Below are positions 27,485 to 35,119 of a DNA stretch of 64,000 bases, one piece after another. Origin of the DNA: JAHCHG01 sp038246645 (lineage in GTDB: Bacteria; Acidobacteriota; Blastocatellia; Pyrinomonadales; Pyrinomonadaceae); the NCBI GenBank assembly GCA_038246645.1, contig JBBRVS010000001.1, positions 36,460 to 100,459 on the forward strand, given 5' to 3'. The translations under genes and the position numbers were made by a program. Below the pieces are notes generated by a model that saw nothing but the letters and a program-made list of their open reading frames with translations, was not told the origin of the DNA and searched no databases. Each line of letters begins with the position of its first letter. Position 1 is the stretch's first letter.

Positions 27485-28264
27485 ATGTCGAAACAAAAAA
27501 ATCCAACATTGACCGATTTCGGTCGGCAAATGTCGAATCAAACGGTTGTTACAATTAACCTGGTCGCGCTGGTTTTTCTGGTTTTGGTTTTATTTTTAAC
27601 TTTTGCGACCGAAGGATTCGGCGCATCGGCGAGCCGCGTTTTGTCTATTGTACTGGTTTTATTGGCGATTTTCGGAGTAATTATTTCGACGACTTTGATC
27701 CTGAGAAAAACGCGGAATTCGGCGATTGAAAAAGGCAACAAAGCGGTTGATTGGACGATCAGTCTGCCCGCCCAGCAGAAAACGAAATTAAACCGCGAGG
27801 TCGGCGAAATTGCCGCGACGATGGATATTCCCGCCGATCAATACAGCGATTTGCTGCTGGCTTATATCGTCGCGGAAGACCTTTCTCTGCGGCAGATTCA
27901 GCAGGAAGCCGCCCAGCCTCTGATTCGCCACGCGAGAATCGGTGAAACGGAATTTGACGCGATTTTGCTGACAAACAATCTGATCACCTGCATTGAAGTT
28001 ACCTTCTTGGTCGCGCCTGATCTTTCGGCGAAAAAAATCAGTCGGATTAAAGATAAAATGACCATCGCCAAAAAAGTTGTCGGGAAACAATTTCCGAATT
28101 CAAATTTGAAACTTTTGGCGGTTATCGTAACGCAGCTCGATGCGATGGGCGAAGCCAAACTCCGTTCGGTTTTGACCAAAGACAGATTTGCCGCGATTCC
28201 CGTAAATTATTTTGAAATATCGTTTTACAGTTTTGAAGAGCTGCAGAAAATTTATACTATGTAG
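27485..28264 (+). CDS. Membrane protein with soluble C-terminal domain, unknown
   Basis: 259 residues. Two hydrophobic helices (about 20-43 and 50-73) are followed by a soluble domain. In it, ETEFDAILLTNNLITCIEVTFL has the D-x(n)-E pattern seen in PD-(D/E)xK nuclease-like folds, but the following lysine is absent (EVTFL), so nuclease activity is not supported. The segment from 90 to 150 is helical. GGAG lies directly against the ATG, too close for a normal ribosome site, so the ATG at 27530 could be used instead. The family is not recognised. Confidence 0.65.
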   Translation: MSKQKNPTLTDFGRQMSNQTVVTINLVALVFLVLVLFLTFATEGFGASASRVLSIVLVLLAIFGVIISTTLILRKTRNSAIEKGNKAVDWTISLPAQQKTKLNREVGEIAATMDIPADQYSDLLLAYIVAEDLSLRQIQQEAAQPLIRHARIGETEFDAILLTNNLITCIEVTFLVAPDLSAKKISRIKDKMTIAKKVVGKQFPNSNLKLLAVIVTQLDAMGEAKLRSVLTKDRFAAIPVNYFEISFYSFEELQKIYTM

Positions 28265-28267
28265 GGA

Positions 28268-28394
28268 AAATGGATAATGAATAATGGATAACGGATAATA
28301 TTTTTCTTGATTTTTCAAATTTCCTCGGTCAACCGAAGCTCTTTATTAAATAAAATCGGTTTTATTATTCATTATCCATTATCCGTTATCCATT
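28268..28394. repeat. Heptamer-armed inverted repeat (GGATAAT arms)
   Basis: The left arm is AATGGATAATGAATAATGG followed by ATAACGGATAAT; the right arm (28362-28394) is the inverted ATTATTCATTATCCATTATCC and GTTATCCATT. About 60 bp lie between, including a second small dyad. It occupies the whole space between the membrane-protein gene and fabI. Confidence 0.75.
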
Positions 28395-28405
28395 AAAAAA
28401 AGAAT

Positions 28406-29167
28406 ATGCTTGAAAATAAAGTTGGAATGATTTTCGGTGTTGCCAATCAGCGTTCGATTGCCTGGGCTTGCGCTCAATCTTGTTTGGAATACGGCGCAAA
28501 GCTGGCTTTTACGTATCAAGGCGAGCGTTTGCAGAGAAATATTGAGAAATTGACGGCAGATTTTGAAGACACGCTTGTTTTGTCGTGCGATGTGACGAAT
28601 CAGGCGGAAGTTGACGCGGCGTTTGAAGCGGTCGGCGAAAAATACGGTAAACTCGATTTTCTGATTCATTCAATCGCGTATGCGCCGAAAGAAGCTCTCG
28701 AAGGCGAATTTTTAACAACGACGCGCGAGGCGTTTTTGACCGCGCTGGAAATCAGCGCGTTTTCGCTGACGCAGCTTTCAATGGCAGCCGCGCCGCTGAT
28801 GAAGGAAGGCGGCAGCATCGTCACGATGAGTTATTACGGCGCGGAAAAGGTCATCAGACATTATAATGTGATGGGCGTGGCAAAATCCGCGCTCGAATCT
28901 TCCGTCAGATATTTGGCAGAAGATTTAGGCAAACAAAATGTCCGTGTCAATGCGATCAGCGCGGGACCGATCAACACGCTTTCGGCTCGCGGCGTAAAAA
29001 ATATGGGAACGCTTTTGAATTACGTCGCGGAAAAATCACCCTTACGCCGCAATGTCGAAGCAAAGGAAGTCGGCAACACCGCACTTTTTCTCGTCAGTGA
29101 TCTTTCTTCCGGCATCACCGGCGAAACGATCTACGTTGATTGCGGCTACAATATTATGGGAATTTAG
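28406..29167 (+). CDS. fabI: Enoyl-[acyl-carrier-protein] reductase, FabI type
   Basis: A 253-residue short-chain dehydrogenase that reduces enoyl-ACP in each round of fatty acid elongation with NAD(P)H. The FabI-specific NAD site (GVANQRSIAWA) and the catalytic series SYYGAEKVIRHYNVMGVAK (Tyr, Tyr, Lys in FabI spacing) are present, with AISAGPINTLSARG after them. Length is normal. The gene starts 12 bp after a repeat array. Other fab genes are not nearby. Confidence 0.96.
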   Translation: MLENKVGMIFGVANQRSIAWACAQSCLEYGAKLAFTYQGERLQRNIEKLTADFEDTLVLSCDVTNQAEVDAAFEAVGEKYGKLDFLIHSIAYAPKEALEGEFLTTTREAFLTALEISAFSLTQLSMAAAPLMKEGGSIVTMSYYGAEKVIRHYNVMGVAKSALESSVRYLAEDLGKQNVRVNAISAGPINTLSARGVKNMGTLLNYVAEKSPLRRNVEAKEVGNTALFLVSDLSSGITGETIYVDCGYNIMGI

Positions 29168-29447
29168 TTTACCGGGTTAGCCGGGTTAGCCGGGTTAGCT
29201 GAGTTTATTAAGTTAAGCAGGTGAGCAAAAGTTTTAAGGTATTATGAAAATTCTAAAAATCCCTTTAAACATCAGATGTAAGAGAATTTAAGAGTTTTCT
29301 GACATTATCCATTATCCATTTTTAATTATCCATTGGTGCTTACCTTAAAATCTTTAGACTTGAAAAATTCAGCAGACTTAACAAACTCAACTAACTCAAG
29401 CAACTCAGAAAACTCGGCAAACTCGGTAAACTCGGTAAACTATTAAA
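29168..29447. repeat. Nonamer arms enclosing a dispersed-repeat copy
   Basis: Left: three tandem CCGGGTTAG units followed by GCTGAGTTTATTAAGTTAAG. Right (29361-29447): the inverted counterpart, a decaying run of about nine AACTCGGTA-type units. Between them sits copy 2 of the ~125-bp repeat (29214-29342). The 287 bp between fabI and the LOG gene holds nothing else. Confidence 0.7.
29214..29342 (-). repeat. Dispersed ~125-bp repeat, copy 2
   Basis: Reverse complement of copy 1 with a single base change and one additional ATTATCC heptamer (two tandem units instead of one). The near identity over 120 bp implies recent copying or gene conversion. Confidence 0.9.
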
Positions 29448-29454
29448 AAAAAAT

Positions 29455-30258
29455 ATGGCAAAAACAAAAGGCAGTAAAAGAGACGCGAATGTGAGTGATA
29501 AAGCGGTAGAACCGGAAACCGTTGCGGAAGCGAAAAGGGAAGAACAAAATCCGTTCCTTCACACGACGGAAGACGAGGTTTTGCTCCGTTCACCGGAGCC
29601 GACAGATATTTTTAAAAGCTCGGATTCGTGGCGCGTTTTTCGGATTTTGGGCGAGTTTGTCGGCGGATTCGATTCGCTTTCGACCATTACGCGCGGTGTT
29701 TCCGTTTTCGGTTCGGCGCGAACTCCTGAAGATAATGAATATTATAAAGCCGCCCGCGAGACCGGAAAACTACTGGCAGAAGCGGGATTTGAAGTAATCA
29801 CTGGCGGCGGTCCGGGCATTATGGAGGCGGCGAACCGCGGCGCTTACGAAGCCGGAAAAGTTTCGGTCGGCTGCAATATCGAACTGCCATTTGAACAGGT
29901 CGCTAATCCGTATCAGACAAAATCTCTGACCTTCAAATATTTCTTCGTCCGCAAGACGATGTTTATCAAATACAGCAACGCTTATATAATTTTCCCCGGC
30001 GGATTCGGCACTCTGGACGAAGTTTTCGAGGCTTTGACACTCATTCAAACACGCAAAATCCGTAATTTTCCGGTCGTTCTTTTTGATTCGTCTTACTGGA
30101 AGGGTCTGGTTTCGTGGATAACTTCGACGATGCTTTCGGAAAAAAACATCAGCCCCGAAGATTTGGGTTTGATTCATCTAACCGATACGCCGAAAGATGC
30201 GGTTGATTTTATTATTCAAAGACACGAAGAAAGCGAACTCAATGGCAAGAGTAATTAA
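29455..30258 (+). CDS. LOG-family protein (nucleotide 5'-monophosphate nucleosidase type)
   Basis: 267 residues. The first ~75 are a charged, poorly conserved extension; then comes a Rossmann-like lysine-decarboxylase-like fold with GVSVFGSART, EVITGGGPGIMEAANRGA and the diagnostic PGGFGTLDEVFEAL motif. LOG proteins hydrolyse nucleoside monophosphates to base and ribose 5-phosphate (cytokinin riboside in plants); in bacteria the true substrate is often unclear. The gene stands alone between two repeat elements. Confidence 0.88.
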   Translation: MAKTKGSKRDANVSDKAVEPETVAEAKREEQNPFLHTTEDEVLLRSPEPTDIFKSSDSWRVFRILGEFVGGFDSLSTITRGVSVFGSARTPEDNEYYKAARETGKLLAEAGFEVITGGGPGIMEAANRGAYEAGKVSVGCNIELPFEQVANPYQTKSLTFKYFFVRKTMFIKYSNAYIIFPGGFGTLDEVFEALTLIQTRKIRNFPVVLFDSSYWKGLVSWITSTMLSEKNISPEDLGLIHLTDTPKDAVDFIIQRHEESELNGKSN

Positions 30259-30263
30259 AAAAA

Positions 30264-30338
30264 CTAACAGGGATAACAGGATTAACAAGGATAAGAAATC
30301 TCTTTAAATATCCCTGTTAATCCTGTCATCCCTGTTAA
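30264..30338. repeat. ACAGGGAT palindromic repeat, copy 2
   Basis: AACAGGGATAACAGGAT followed by TAACAAGGAT pairs with ATCCTGTCATCCCTGTTA. It lies between the convergent LOG and cutA genes and can form a hairpin on either transcript. Confidence 0.85.
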
Positions 30339-30349
30339 TAATGCTTTTT

Positions 30350-30658
30350 TTATTTGACAAAATCCGTTAGCCATTTCAGATAACTTTCCGCGACATCTTT
30401 TGCTTCTAAGGCAATGATTTCGGGAACATCGTAGCTGTGATTTGTTTGGATAAACTCTTTTAATTCAATAAATTTTTCGTCGAGAGTTTTGATCAAAAGT
30501 AGATTTTCCGAATCGTTCCGCACTTTATTTTCCCAAAAATAAAATGATTTCATCGGCGGCAAAACCTGGACGCACGCGGCAAGTTTTGCCTCGACAATTT
30601 TCCGCGCCAGACGTTCGGCTTCTTCTGCGGTTGGAGTTGTGGTTAAAACTACGAGCAT
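30350..30658 (-). CDS. cutA: CutA1, divalent-cation tolerance protein
   Basis: A 102-residue trimeric protein of the CutA1 family, cytosolic and structurally like PII signal proteins. LARKIVEAKLAACVQVLP, SFYFWENKV, LLLIKTLDEKF and SYDVPEIIAL are the conserved blocks. It was linked to copper tolerance in E. coli, but its biochemical role is unsettled. Length is normal and there is no sign of damage. Confidence 0.95.
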   Translation of the reverse strand: MLVVLTTTPTAEEAERLARKIVEAKLAACVQVLPPMKSFYFWENKVRNDSENLLLIKTLDEKFIELKEFIQTNHSYDVPEIIALEAKDVAESYLKWLTDFVK

Positions 30659-30669
30659 TTTTTATGAAA

Positions 30670-30758
30670 AATCAGTATAGCGAGCGGTAGCGAGCAAGTT
30701 TGAATAAGATCAAGTTGAAACAGAACTAAGTTACTCGCTACCGCTCACTATACTGATT
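30670..30758. repeat. ATCAGTATAGCGAG palindrome
   Basis: AATCAGTATAGCGAGCGGTA at 30670 and its near-exact complement ending 30758 are separated by 39 bp. The right arm encodes the last eight residues and stop of the gene at 30731, so the repeat has been inserted into or recruited as the gene end. Confidence 0.75.
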
Positions 30759-31522
30759 GATAAATCATTTATTAGTCTTCCCGAAAGCCAGAATTGACCG
30801 TTGACGATTCCGCCGATCTGCGGCGTTTCGGGGATTAATTTCGCGTCCGCGACGACATCAATTTCGCCGCCGAGCGTTTCGACCAAAAAATGATAGAAAT
30901 TTTCATTTGTCAGCGAATTCGTTTTCAGTTCAAATTCCTTGATTTCGCCAGTGAACATTCCAATCGGGCGGACGACGTTCAGATCAACTTTTTCATCTTC
31001 GCCGAATGAAAAAAGCCCGCTCGGCACAAATGATTTGGCGGCAGATCTGATCTCGTTGTCCTGACTTGCAAAATATGCTTCCTCGCTTTCAAACATCTTG
31101 AAATCATTGGAAGCAAAGGCAATCAGCTGAATTGCACAAACTAATGGAAATTCCAAATGTCCAATTGCACGAAAATCCGGCGCATCAAAAATGAACGGAT
31201 ATTCGCCGGAATTTTCAAAATCTTCATTTTCCGGGTTTGCCCACGCGTAAAAACCGCCGTCAAGTTCGGAAGAATCGCGTTCGATTGCCTGAATTAAACC
31301 GACTTTTCTTCGACTTTTTCCTTCAAAATGCGGATTAAAACCGATCAATTCCTGATCTTTATTGCCTTGTAAATACATCTGTGCGCCTGATTCATCGGAA
31401 AATTTCAGGTAAAAACCGTTCCGACACGGAATTTCCTGAGTATTTTTCATAACGCTGAGAATCATTTCGTTGATGGCTTCATCACCTTTTACGGGAAAAC
31501 CGATGTCTGATAAATTACTCAT
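30731..31522 (-). CDS. Hypothetical cytoplasmic protein
   Basis: 263 residues, acidic, with no signal peptide or membrane segment. There are several aromatic-rich strands (GGFYAWANPENEDF, YPFIFDAPDF, EFPLVCAIQLIAFAS). The last eight residues (SISIVSGS and Glu) come from a palindromic repeat. I do not recognise a family. It lies 12 bp after the phospholipase-A2-like gene on the same strand and could be co-transcribed with it. Confidence 0.65.
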   Translation of the reverse strand: MSNLSDIGFPVKGDEAINEMILSVMKNTQEIPCRNGFYLKFSDESGAQMYLQGNKDQELIGFNPHFEGKSRRKVGLIQAIERDSSELDGGFYAWANPENEDFENSGEYPFIFDAPDFRAIGHLEFPLVCAIQLIAFASNDFKMFESEEAYFASQDNEIRSAAKSFVPSGLFSFGEDEKVDLNVVRPIGMFTGEIKEFELKTNSLTNENFYHFLVETLGGEIDVVADAKLIPETPQIGGIVNGQFWLSGRLINDLSISIVSGSE

Positions 31523-31534
31523 TTTTTCTGATTT

Positions 31535-31939
31535 TTAGAAAATTTTTTTCTGCGTTTTAACTTTTTTAGAAGATTTTTTCGGTTTATTTTTCCCGAAACC
31601 CCAGCGAAAAGGTGTCGGCAAAAACGAAACTCCGCCGATTCTGACGCCGATCCACATAATGGGCGCGATGATCGCCCGGTGATACCAGCCTTTTTTGGCG
31701 GCGACGCATTTATAAAGCTGTTTATCCGCTTTGCTTCGCTCTTTGCACGAACCGCCGAAATAATAAACTTTGTCGTGCCGGACGCAGCAATCTCTGTATT
31801 TCCCGTCAGGAAACAGCGTACAGCCGTCGCTCTTAAAATCCGGCGGCATTTCTCCGTTCGGCGAATTTGTTTCGGTTTGAGCCGATAAATCGAGCGCAAA
31901 TAAACCGAAAAGCAAGAGAAAAAGAATCACTTTTTTCAT
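31535..31939 (-). CDS. Secreted phospholipase-A2-like protein
   Basis: 134 residues with a signal peptide (1-20, cleaved near LSAQ). The core is SDGCTLFPDGKYRDCCVRHD followed by KVYYFGG and CKERSKADKQLYKCV. CCxxHD is the active-site helix of phospholipase A2, with the catalytic His-Asp pair, and the six cysteines could form disulphides. The Ca-binding Gly loop of secreted animal enzymes is replaced by DGCTLFPDG. Small bacterial proteins of this pattern exist but are little studied. The C-terminus is very basic. AATCGGAG lies upstream of the ATG. Confidence 0.7.
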   Translation of the reverse strand: MKKVILFLLLFGLFALDLSAQTETNSPNGEMPPDFKSDGCTLFPDGKYRDCCVRHDKVYYFGGSCKERSKADKQLYKCVAAKKGWYHRAIIAPIMWIGVRIGGVSFLPTPFRWGFGKNKPKKSSKKVKTQKKIF

Positions 31940-32000
31940 TAAAAAAAACTCCGATTTATAAAAATTCTAGAATTTTCAAGGTTGTTAAAAATAAAAGACA

Positions 32001-32076
32001 TTAACAGGGATGACAAGATTTACAAGGATGATTTTAATAATTTAACTATCCTTGTTTATCCTGTCATCCCTGTTAA
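32001..32076. repeat. ACAGGGAT palindromic repeat, copy 3
   Basis: TTAACAGGGATGACAAGAT and TACAAGGAT pair with ATCCTTGTTTATCCTGTCAT and CCCTGTTAA. It follows the stop codon of the PfkB kinase gene at 32142. Confidence 0.85.
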
Positions 32077-32141
32077 TTATTTCTTTTATTTTCAGTTTCC
32101 TAAAATTTATTCTAAATCCCTTGCTTGATTATTTGGAAAAT

Positions 32142-33077
32142 TTAACCTGCCGAAGTTGCGCGTTCAAACGGGATTTCTTCAAAATGCGTGAATTTTTTGA
32201 AATCAGAGAATCTTTGATTGATCTCTTCGTGCGTCAGGCGGTCAACGCGTTCGGTGCCGAATTCTTCGACGTTGAACGAAGCCATCACAGTTCCGTAAAC
32301 CATCGCGCGGCGCATTGCGTCTGCGTCAATCGTTTCCTGACTTGCCAGATAGCCCATAAAACCGCCGGCAAAAGTGTCGCCCGCGCCGGTCGGATCGAAA
32401 ACCGATTCGAGCGGATAAGCCGGAATCGCGAAATACATATTTTCCGTAAAAAGTGCCGCGCCGTATTCGCCGCGTTTGATGACGACCGCTTTCGGTCCCC
32501 AGGAAATGATCTTTTTAGCCGCCGTGATGACATTCGGTTCATCGGCAAGCTGACGCGCTTCGGCATCGTTAATTATCACGCAGTCAACGACTTTGACGGT
32601 TTCGATGACCGCTTCCTTCATCGAATCAATCCAAAAATTCATCGTATCCATCGCGACGAATTCGGCGTTTGAAGATTCTCTGACTTCCTTTTGAAGCATC
32701 GGCAAAATGTTTGCCAGAAACAACAGGCGCGAATTTTTCGATTCAGGCGAAGGTTTCGGCTGAAATGTTTCAAATACATTCAATTGAGTATCCAAAGTGT
32801 GCGCCGTGTTCAGATCGTATTCATATTTTCCGCGCCAGAAAAATGTTTTGCCGTCCGCAACGATCTCGATGTCGTCCGTATTAATATTATGACGCTTGAA
32901 AACCGCCCATTCGTCGTCGCCGAAATCATTTCCGACCACGCCGATGCACCGAACATCAGTAAAATTACTCGCCGATAAAGAAAAATGCGTCGCCGCACCG
33001 CCCAATAAACGAGCACGTTTGCCGAATGGCGTTTCCAAAGCGTCAAACGCCACCGAACCTACAACTGTTAAAGACAT
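32142..33077 (-). CDS. PfkB-family carbohydrate/nucleoside kinase
   Basis: A 311-residue ribokinase-superfamily enzyme. The N-terminal GSVAFDALETPFG and GGAATHFSLSASNF regions and the C-terminal signature DPTGAGDTFAGGFMGYL with the catalytic Asp are intact. The substrate is not evident; relatives in this part of the superfamily phosphorylate sugars or nucleosides. The MTA phosphorylase gene 4 kb away produces adenine and methylthioribose phosphate, but no direct link is shown. It is followed by an ACAGGGAT palindrome likely to end transcription. Confidence 0.9.
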   Translation of the reverse strand: MSLTVVGSVAFDALETPFGKRARLLGGAATHFSLSASNFTDVRCIGVVGNDFGDDEWAVFKRHNINTDDIEIVADGKTFFWRGKYEYDLNTAHTLDTQLNVFETFQPKPSPESKNSRLLFLANILPMLQKEVRESSNAEFVAMDTMNFWIDSMKEAVIETVKVVDCVIINDAEARQLADEPNVITAAKKIISWGPKAVVIKRGEYGAALFTENMYFAIPAYPLESVFDPTGAGDTFAGGFMGYLASQETIDADAMRRAMVYGTVMASFNVEEFGTERVDRLTHEEINQRFSDFKKFTHFEEIPFERATSAG

Positions 33078-33106
33078 TTATTAAATTGCTCCTGAATATT
33101 TATTTT

Positions 33107-33559
33107 TTATAAAATTTTGCTAAAACAAACTGCTTCCGGTCTGCCGTCATATTTCCCGTAGTTTGGGATTTGCCGGAAACCGTTCTTGAGATAGAAATTA
33201 ACAGCATACTCATTGACGCGTCTTGTTTCAAGCCGGAGTTCTTTATAACCGAGTTCTGCGGCTCGTATTTCCAAAAATTCCAAAATCGCTTTGCCCGCGC
33301 CTTTTCCTTTTGAATACATTCTCTTTACTTCGGCGATTTCTGTTGAGACGGGACGAATCGCGCCGCAGCCGACAGCTTCTTTATTTTTATTTTTTGCAAT
33401 GACAAAAAGCGAACGCGGCTCAAACATATCGGAAATATCAAATGAAGATTTCCCGTCATTTCCGGCAATTTCAGCAAGTTTTAGGGAAAGTTCGGTTAAA
33501 AGGGAAGTCGCTTCGGCTGATTCGGGATTTTCGGGATTGATAGAGAAATTATTACTCAT
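33107..33559 (-). CDS. GNAT-family N-acetyltransferase
   Basis: About 150 residues with a GNAT fold: EAVGCGAIRPV (strand 4), VKRMYSKGKGAGKAILEFLE holding the acetyl-CoA loop (R/Q-x-x-G-x-G/A as KGKGAGK), then LRLETRRVNEYAVNFYLKNGF. The substrate is unknown. I place the start at the ATG at 33559; a TTG at 33583 that overlaps the previous stop codon by four bases is also possible. It is transcribed with the upstream hypothetical gene. Confidence 0.88.
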   Translation of the reverse strand: MSNNFSINPENPESAEATSLLTELSLKLAEIAGNDGKSSFDISDMFEPRSLFVIAKNKNKEAVGCGAIRPVSTEIAEVKRMYSKGKGAGKAILEFLEIRAAELGYKELRLETRRVNEYAVNFYLKNGFRQIPNYGKYDGRPEAVCFSKIL

Positions 33560-33579
33560 TAATTTTAAAGTTACTGAAA

Positions 33580-33924
33580 TCAATAACCTAAATTTTCTAA
33601 ATGCTCACTTTCGGCAAATTCTCTGTAAAGAATCGGCAAGTTTGCGATAGCGTGTTCTTCATCAGGAAAGATTTCACGGTATTCATCCCAAGTTAATATA
33701 TCGCTTTCTGCCTTCTCCGGTTTTCTTTCTGCTGAAAATTTTATCGCCAACCAATGTTTGAATGTTGTTGTGAAAGTATGATGTCCGTGTCTTTCAACCT
33801 GCGCTCCATTTGCAAATCCTTCAAGATAAGCTAAAACTTCATTAAACGAACCTGTTCTGAGCCACATTTTACGATATTCATCACAAATATATTCAATATG
33901 TTCAACAAAATCTTTTTCGTGCAT
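33580..33924 (-). CDS. Hypothetical protein, 114 residues
   Basis: A small, acidic, helical protein with many His and Trp residues (KMWLRTGSFNEVLAYLEGFA, VERHGHHTFTTTFKHWLA). No membrane segment or known motif. It is directly upstream of the GNAT gene, which begins within or just after its stop codon. I do not recognise the family; it looks like a complete conserved hypothetical. Confidence 0.6.
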   Translation of the reverse strand: MHEKDFVEHIEYICDEYRKMWLRTGSFNEVLAYLEGFANGAQVERHGHHTFTTTFKHWLAIKFSAERKPEKAESDILTWDEYREIFPDEEHAIANLPILYREFAESEHLENLGY

Positions 33925-33991
33925 AATTAATTGATATTAAGAATTTTAATTAACACATCAATGCAAACGCTGCGGATTTACAACGACTTTA

Positions 33992-34396
33992 TCAATAACT
34001 GCTTAAATACAATTTTACATCATAATCAATCAAACCGAGTTTTACCAACTCAAGAAAACCGTGTCATCCGAGAACATTTCTCGTGAAGTTTTCATCTTCG
34101 GCAAAATAAACGAGCGAATCAAATTGAAAATTTTCGACTTCCAAAGTTAATCTGAATCCGAAAACTTTGAAAATACCTGTTGCCGTGCCGACATTTTGGA
34201 AAAGTCCTTTTTCGATTTCCAAGTCGAGCTGCTCGCCGAATCTTCTTTCAAAAATGCAAAATGATGAACCTGTATCAATTTTTGATTGGAAAGATGTTTC
34301 TTTATCAGAGAGTTTGAGTTTTGTATTAACTGAGATTCCTTTTTTGCCGGCATCGAAAAAGACGAGCTTATCAAAGTCAAGATTGAATTCCGACAT
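33992..34396 (-). pseudogene. Retropepsin-like aspartic protease with in-frame TGA
   Basis: Reading from the ATG at 34396, the aspartic-protease loop SKIDTGSSFCIF is followed by the expected hydrophobic strands and FTRNVLG, where a TGA stops translation at codon 111 (34064-34066). The same frame continues for 23 codons as HGFLELVKLGLIDYD and ends YLSSY at 33992. Retropepsin-like domains normally end NVLGR-x-GFL, so the TGA stands where an Arg CGA is expected; one C-to-T change explains it. The start overlaps the DUF5678 stop by one base (TAATG). Truncated, read through, or a sequencing error: the sequence cannot tell. Confidence 0.75.
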
Positions 34397-34734
34397 TACC
34401 AACCTCCGAAAGGAACGTCATTTTCAGAATAGACCAAAGTTACAAAAGGCTTTGAAATACCGTTTTCTTTAGCTTTTTCATTTGCTTCACGAAGCGTTTT
34501 GCCGACTCCGACCAGTTTATCTTTACTTAGCGCAACATATTTTCCCGCATATTTCTCACGATTTTTCTTTAACCAATCAATTTGTATCCGACGTTCTTCA
34601 TCGGACGTTTGAATAATTTCAGAATCAAGTTCCTGAGAAAGTTCATTTGAAAGAAACTCCGCCAAATCTTTTTTAGATTCTTTATCGAGCGAAACGATTT
34701 GTTGTTTTAATTGAGTTAAAGTTTCAATTTGCAT
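34396..34734 (-). CDS. DUF5678-domain protein
   Basis: 112 residues. The N-terminal half is a helical dimerisation-like region (LTQLKQQIVSLDKESKKDL); the C-terminal half, DWLKKNREKYAGKYVALSKD and VGVGKTLREANEKAKENG, is the DUF5678 domain, ending PFGGW. The function is unknown. It is coupled by a one-base overlap to the retropepsin-like gene, so the two probably work together, perhaps as regulator and protease. Confidence 0.8.
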   Translation of the reverse strand: MQIETLTQLKQQIVSLDKESKKDLAEFLSNELSQELDSEIIQTSDEERRIQIDWLKKNREKYAGKYVALSKDKLVGVGKTLREANEKAKENGISKPFVTLVYSENDVPFGGW

Positions 34735-34741
34735 AACAAAA

Positions 34742-35119
34742 TCATTTTACACGCCACGGCGGATTTTGGCGATTTTCTCCGGCGTGGAAAAGACAGATTT
34801 TATTTCCACTCGGATCGTTTAGATAACTTTCGCGCCAGAGCCAATCTTTGTCGGTCGGTTCTTCCGTAAATTGCAAGCCGAGATTTTTTAATTCGTTTAC
34901 TTTTGCGTCCAAATCTTCGCATTCAAAATAAAGCACGATGTTTGAATTTGTTTGATTTTCTTCCGCGTTGCTGACGGAAAGCGTCGAATCGCCGTCGGGA
35001 CAGAGCAGACGCGCATAACGCGGGCGTGAATCAACGATCAATTCAAGCCCGAGTTTTTGATAAAATTCGACCGTTTCCAGCGGTTTATGCGTATAAATCG
35101 TAACTTGATCGAGATTCAT
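34742..35119 (-). CDS. VOC/glyoxalase-family protein
   Basis: 125 residues of the vicinal-oxygen-chelate fold (paired beta-alpha-beta-beta-beta modules): TIYTHKPLETVEFYQKLGLE, then IVLYFECEDLDAKVNELKNLG and SYLNDPSGNKICLFH with a metal-ligand-like end. Metal ligands are incomplete in the first module. Similar proteins include bleomycin-resistance-like and lactoylglutathione lyase-like proteins; the substrate is unknown. Its ATG overlaps the stop of the upstream gene (ATGA). Confidence 0.85.
   Translation of the reverse strand: MNLDQVTIYTHKPLETVEFYQKLGLELIVDSRPRYARLLCPDGDSTLSVSNAEENQTNSNIVLYFECEDLDAKVNELKNLGLQFTEEPTDKDWLWRESYLNDPSGNKICLFHAGENRQNPPWRVK

Noticed and set aside
27485..28264. The membrane protein as a PD-(D/E)xK restriction-like enzyme.
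   Set aside because: The ExK lysine is missing (EVTFL) and no other nuclease feature is visible.
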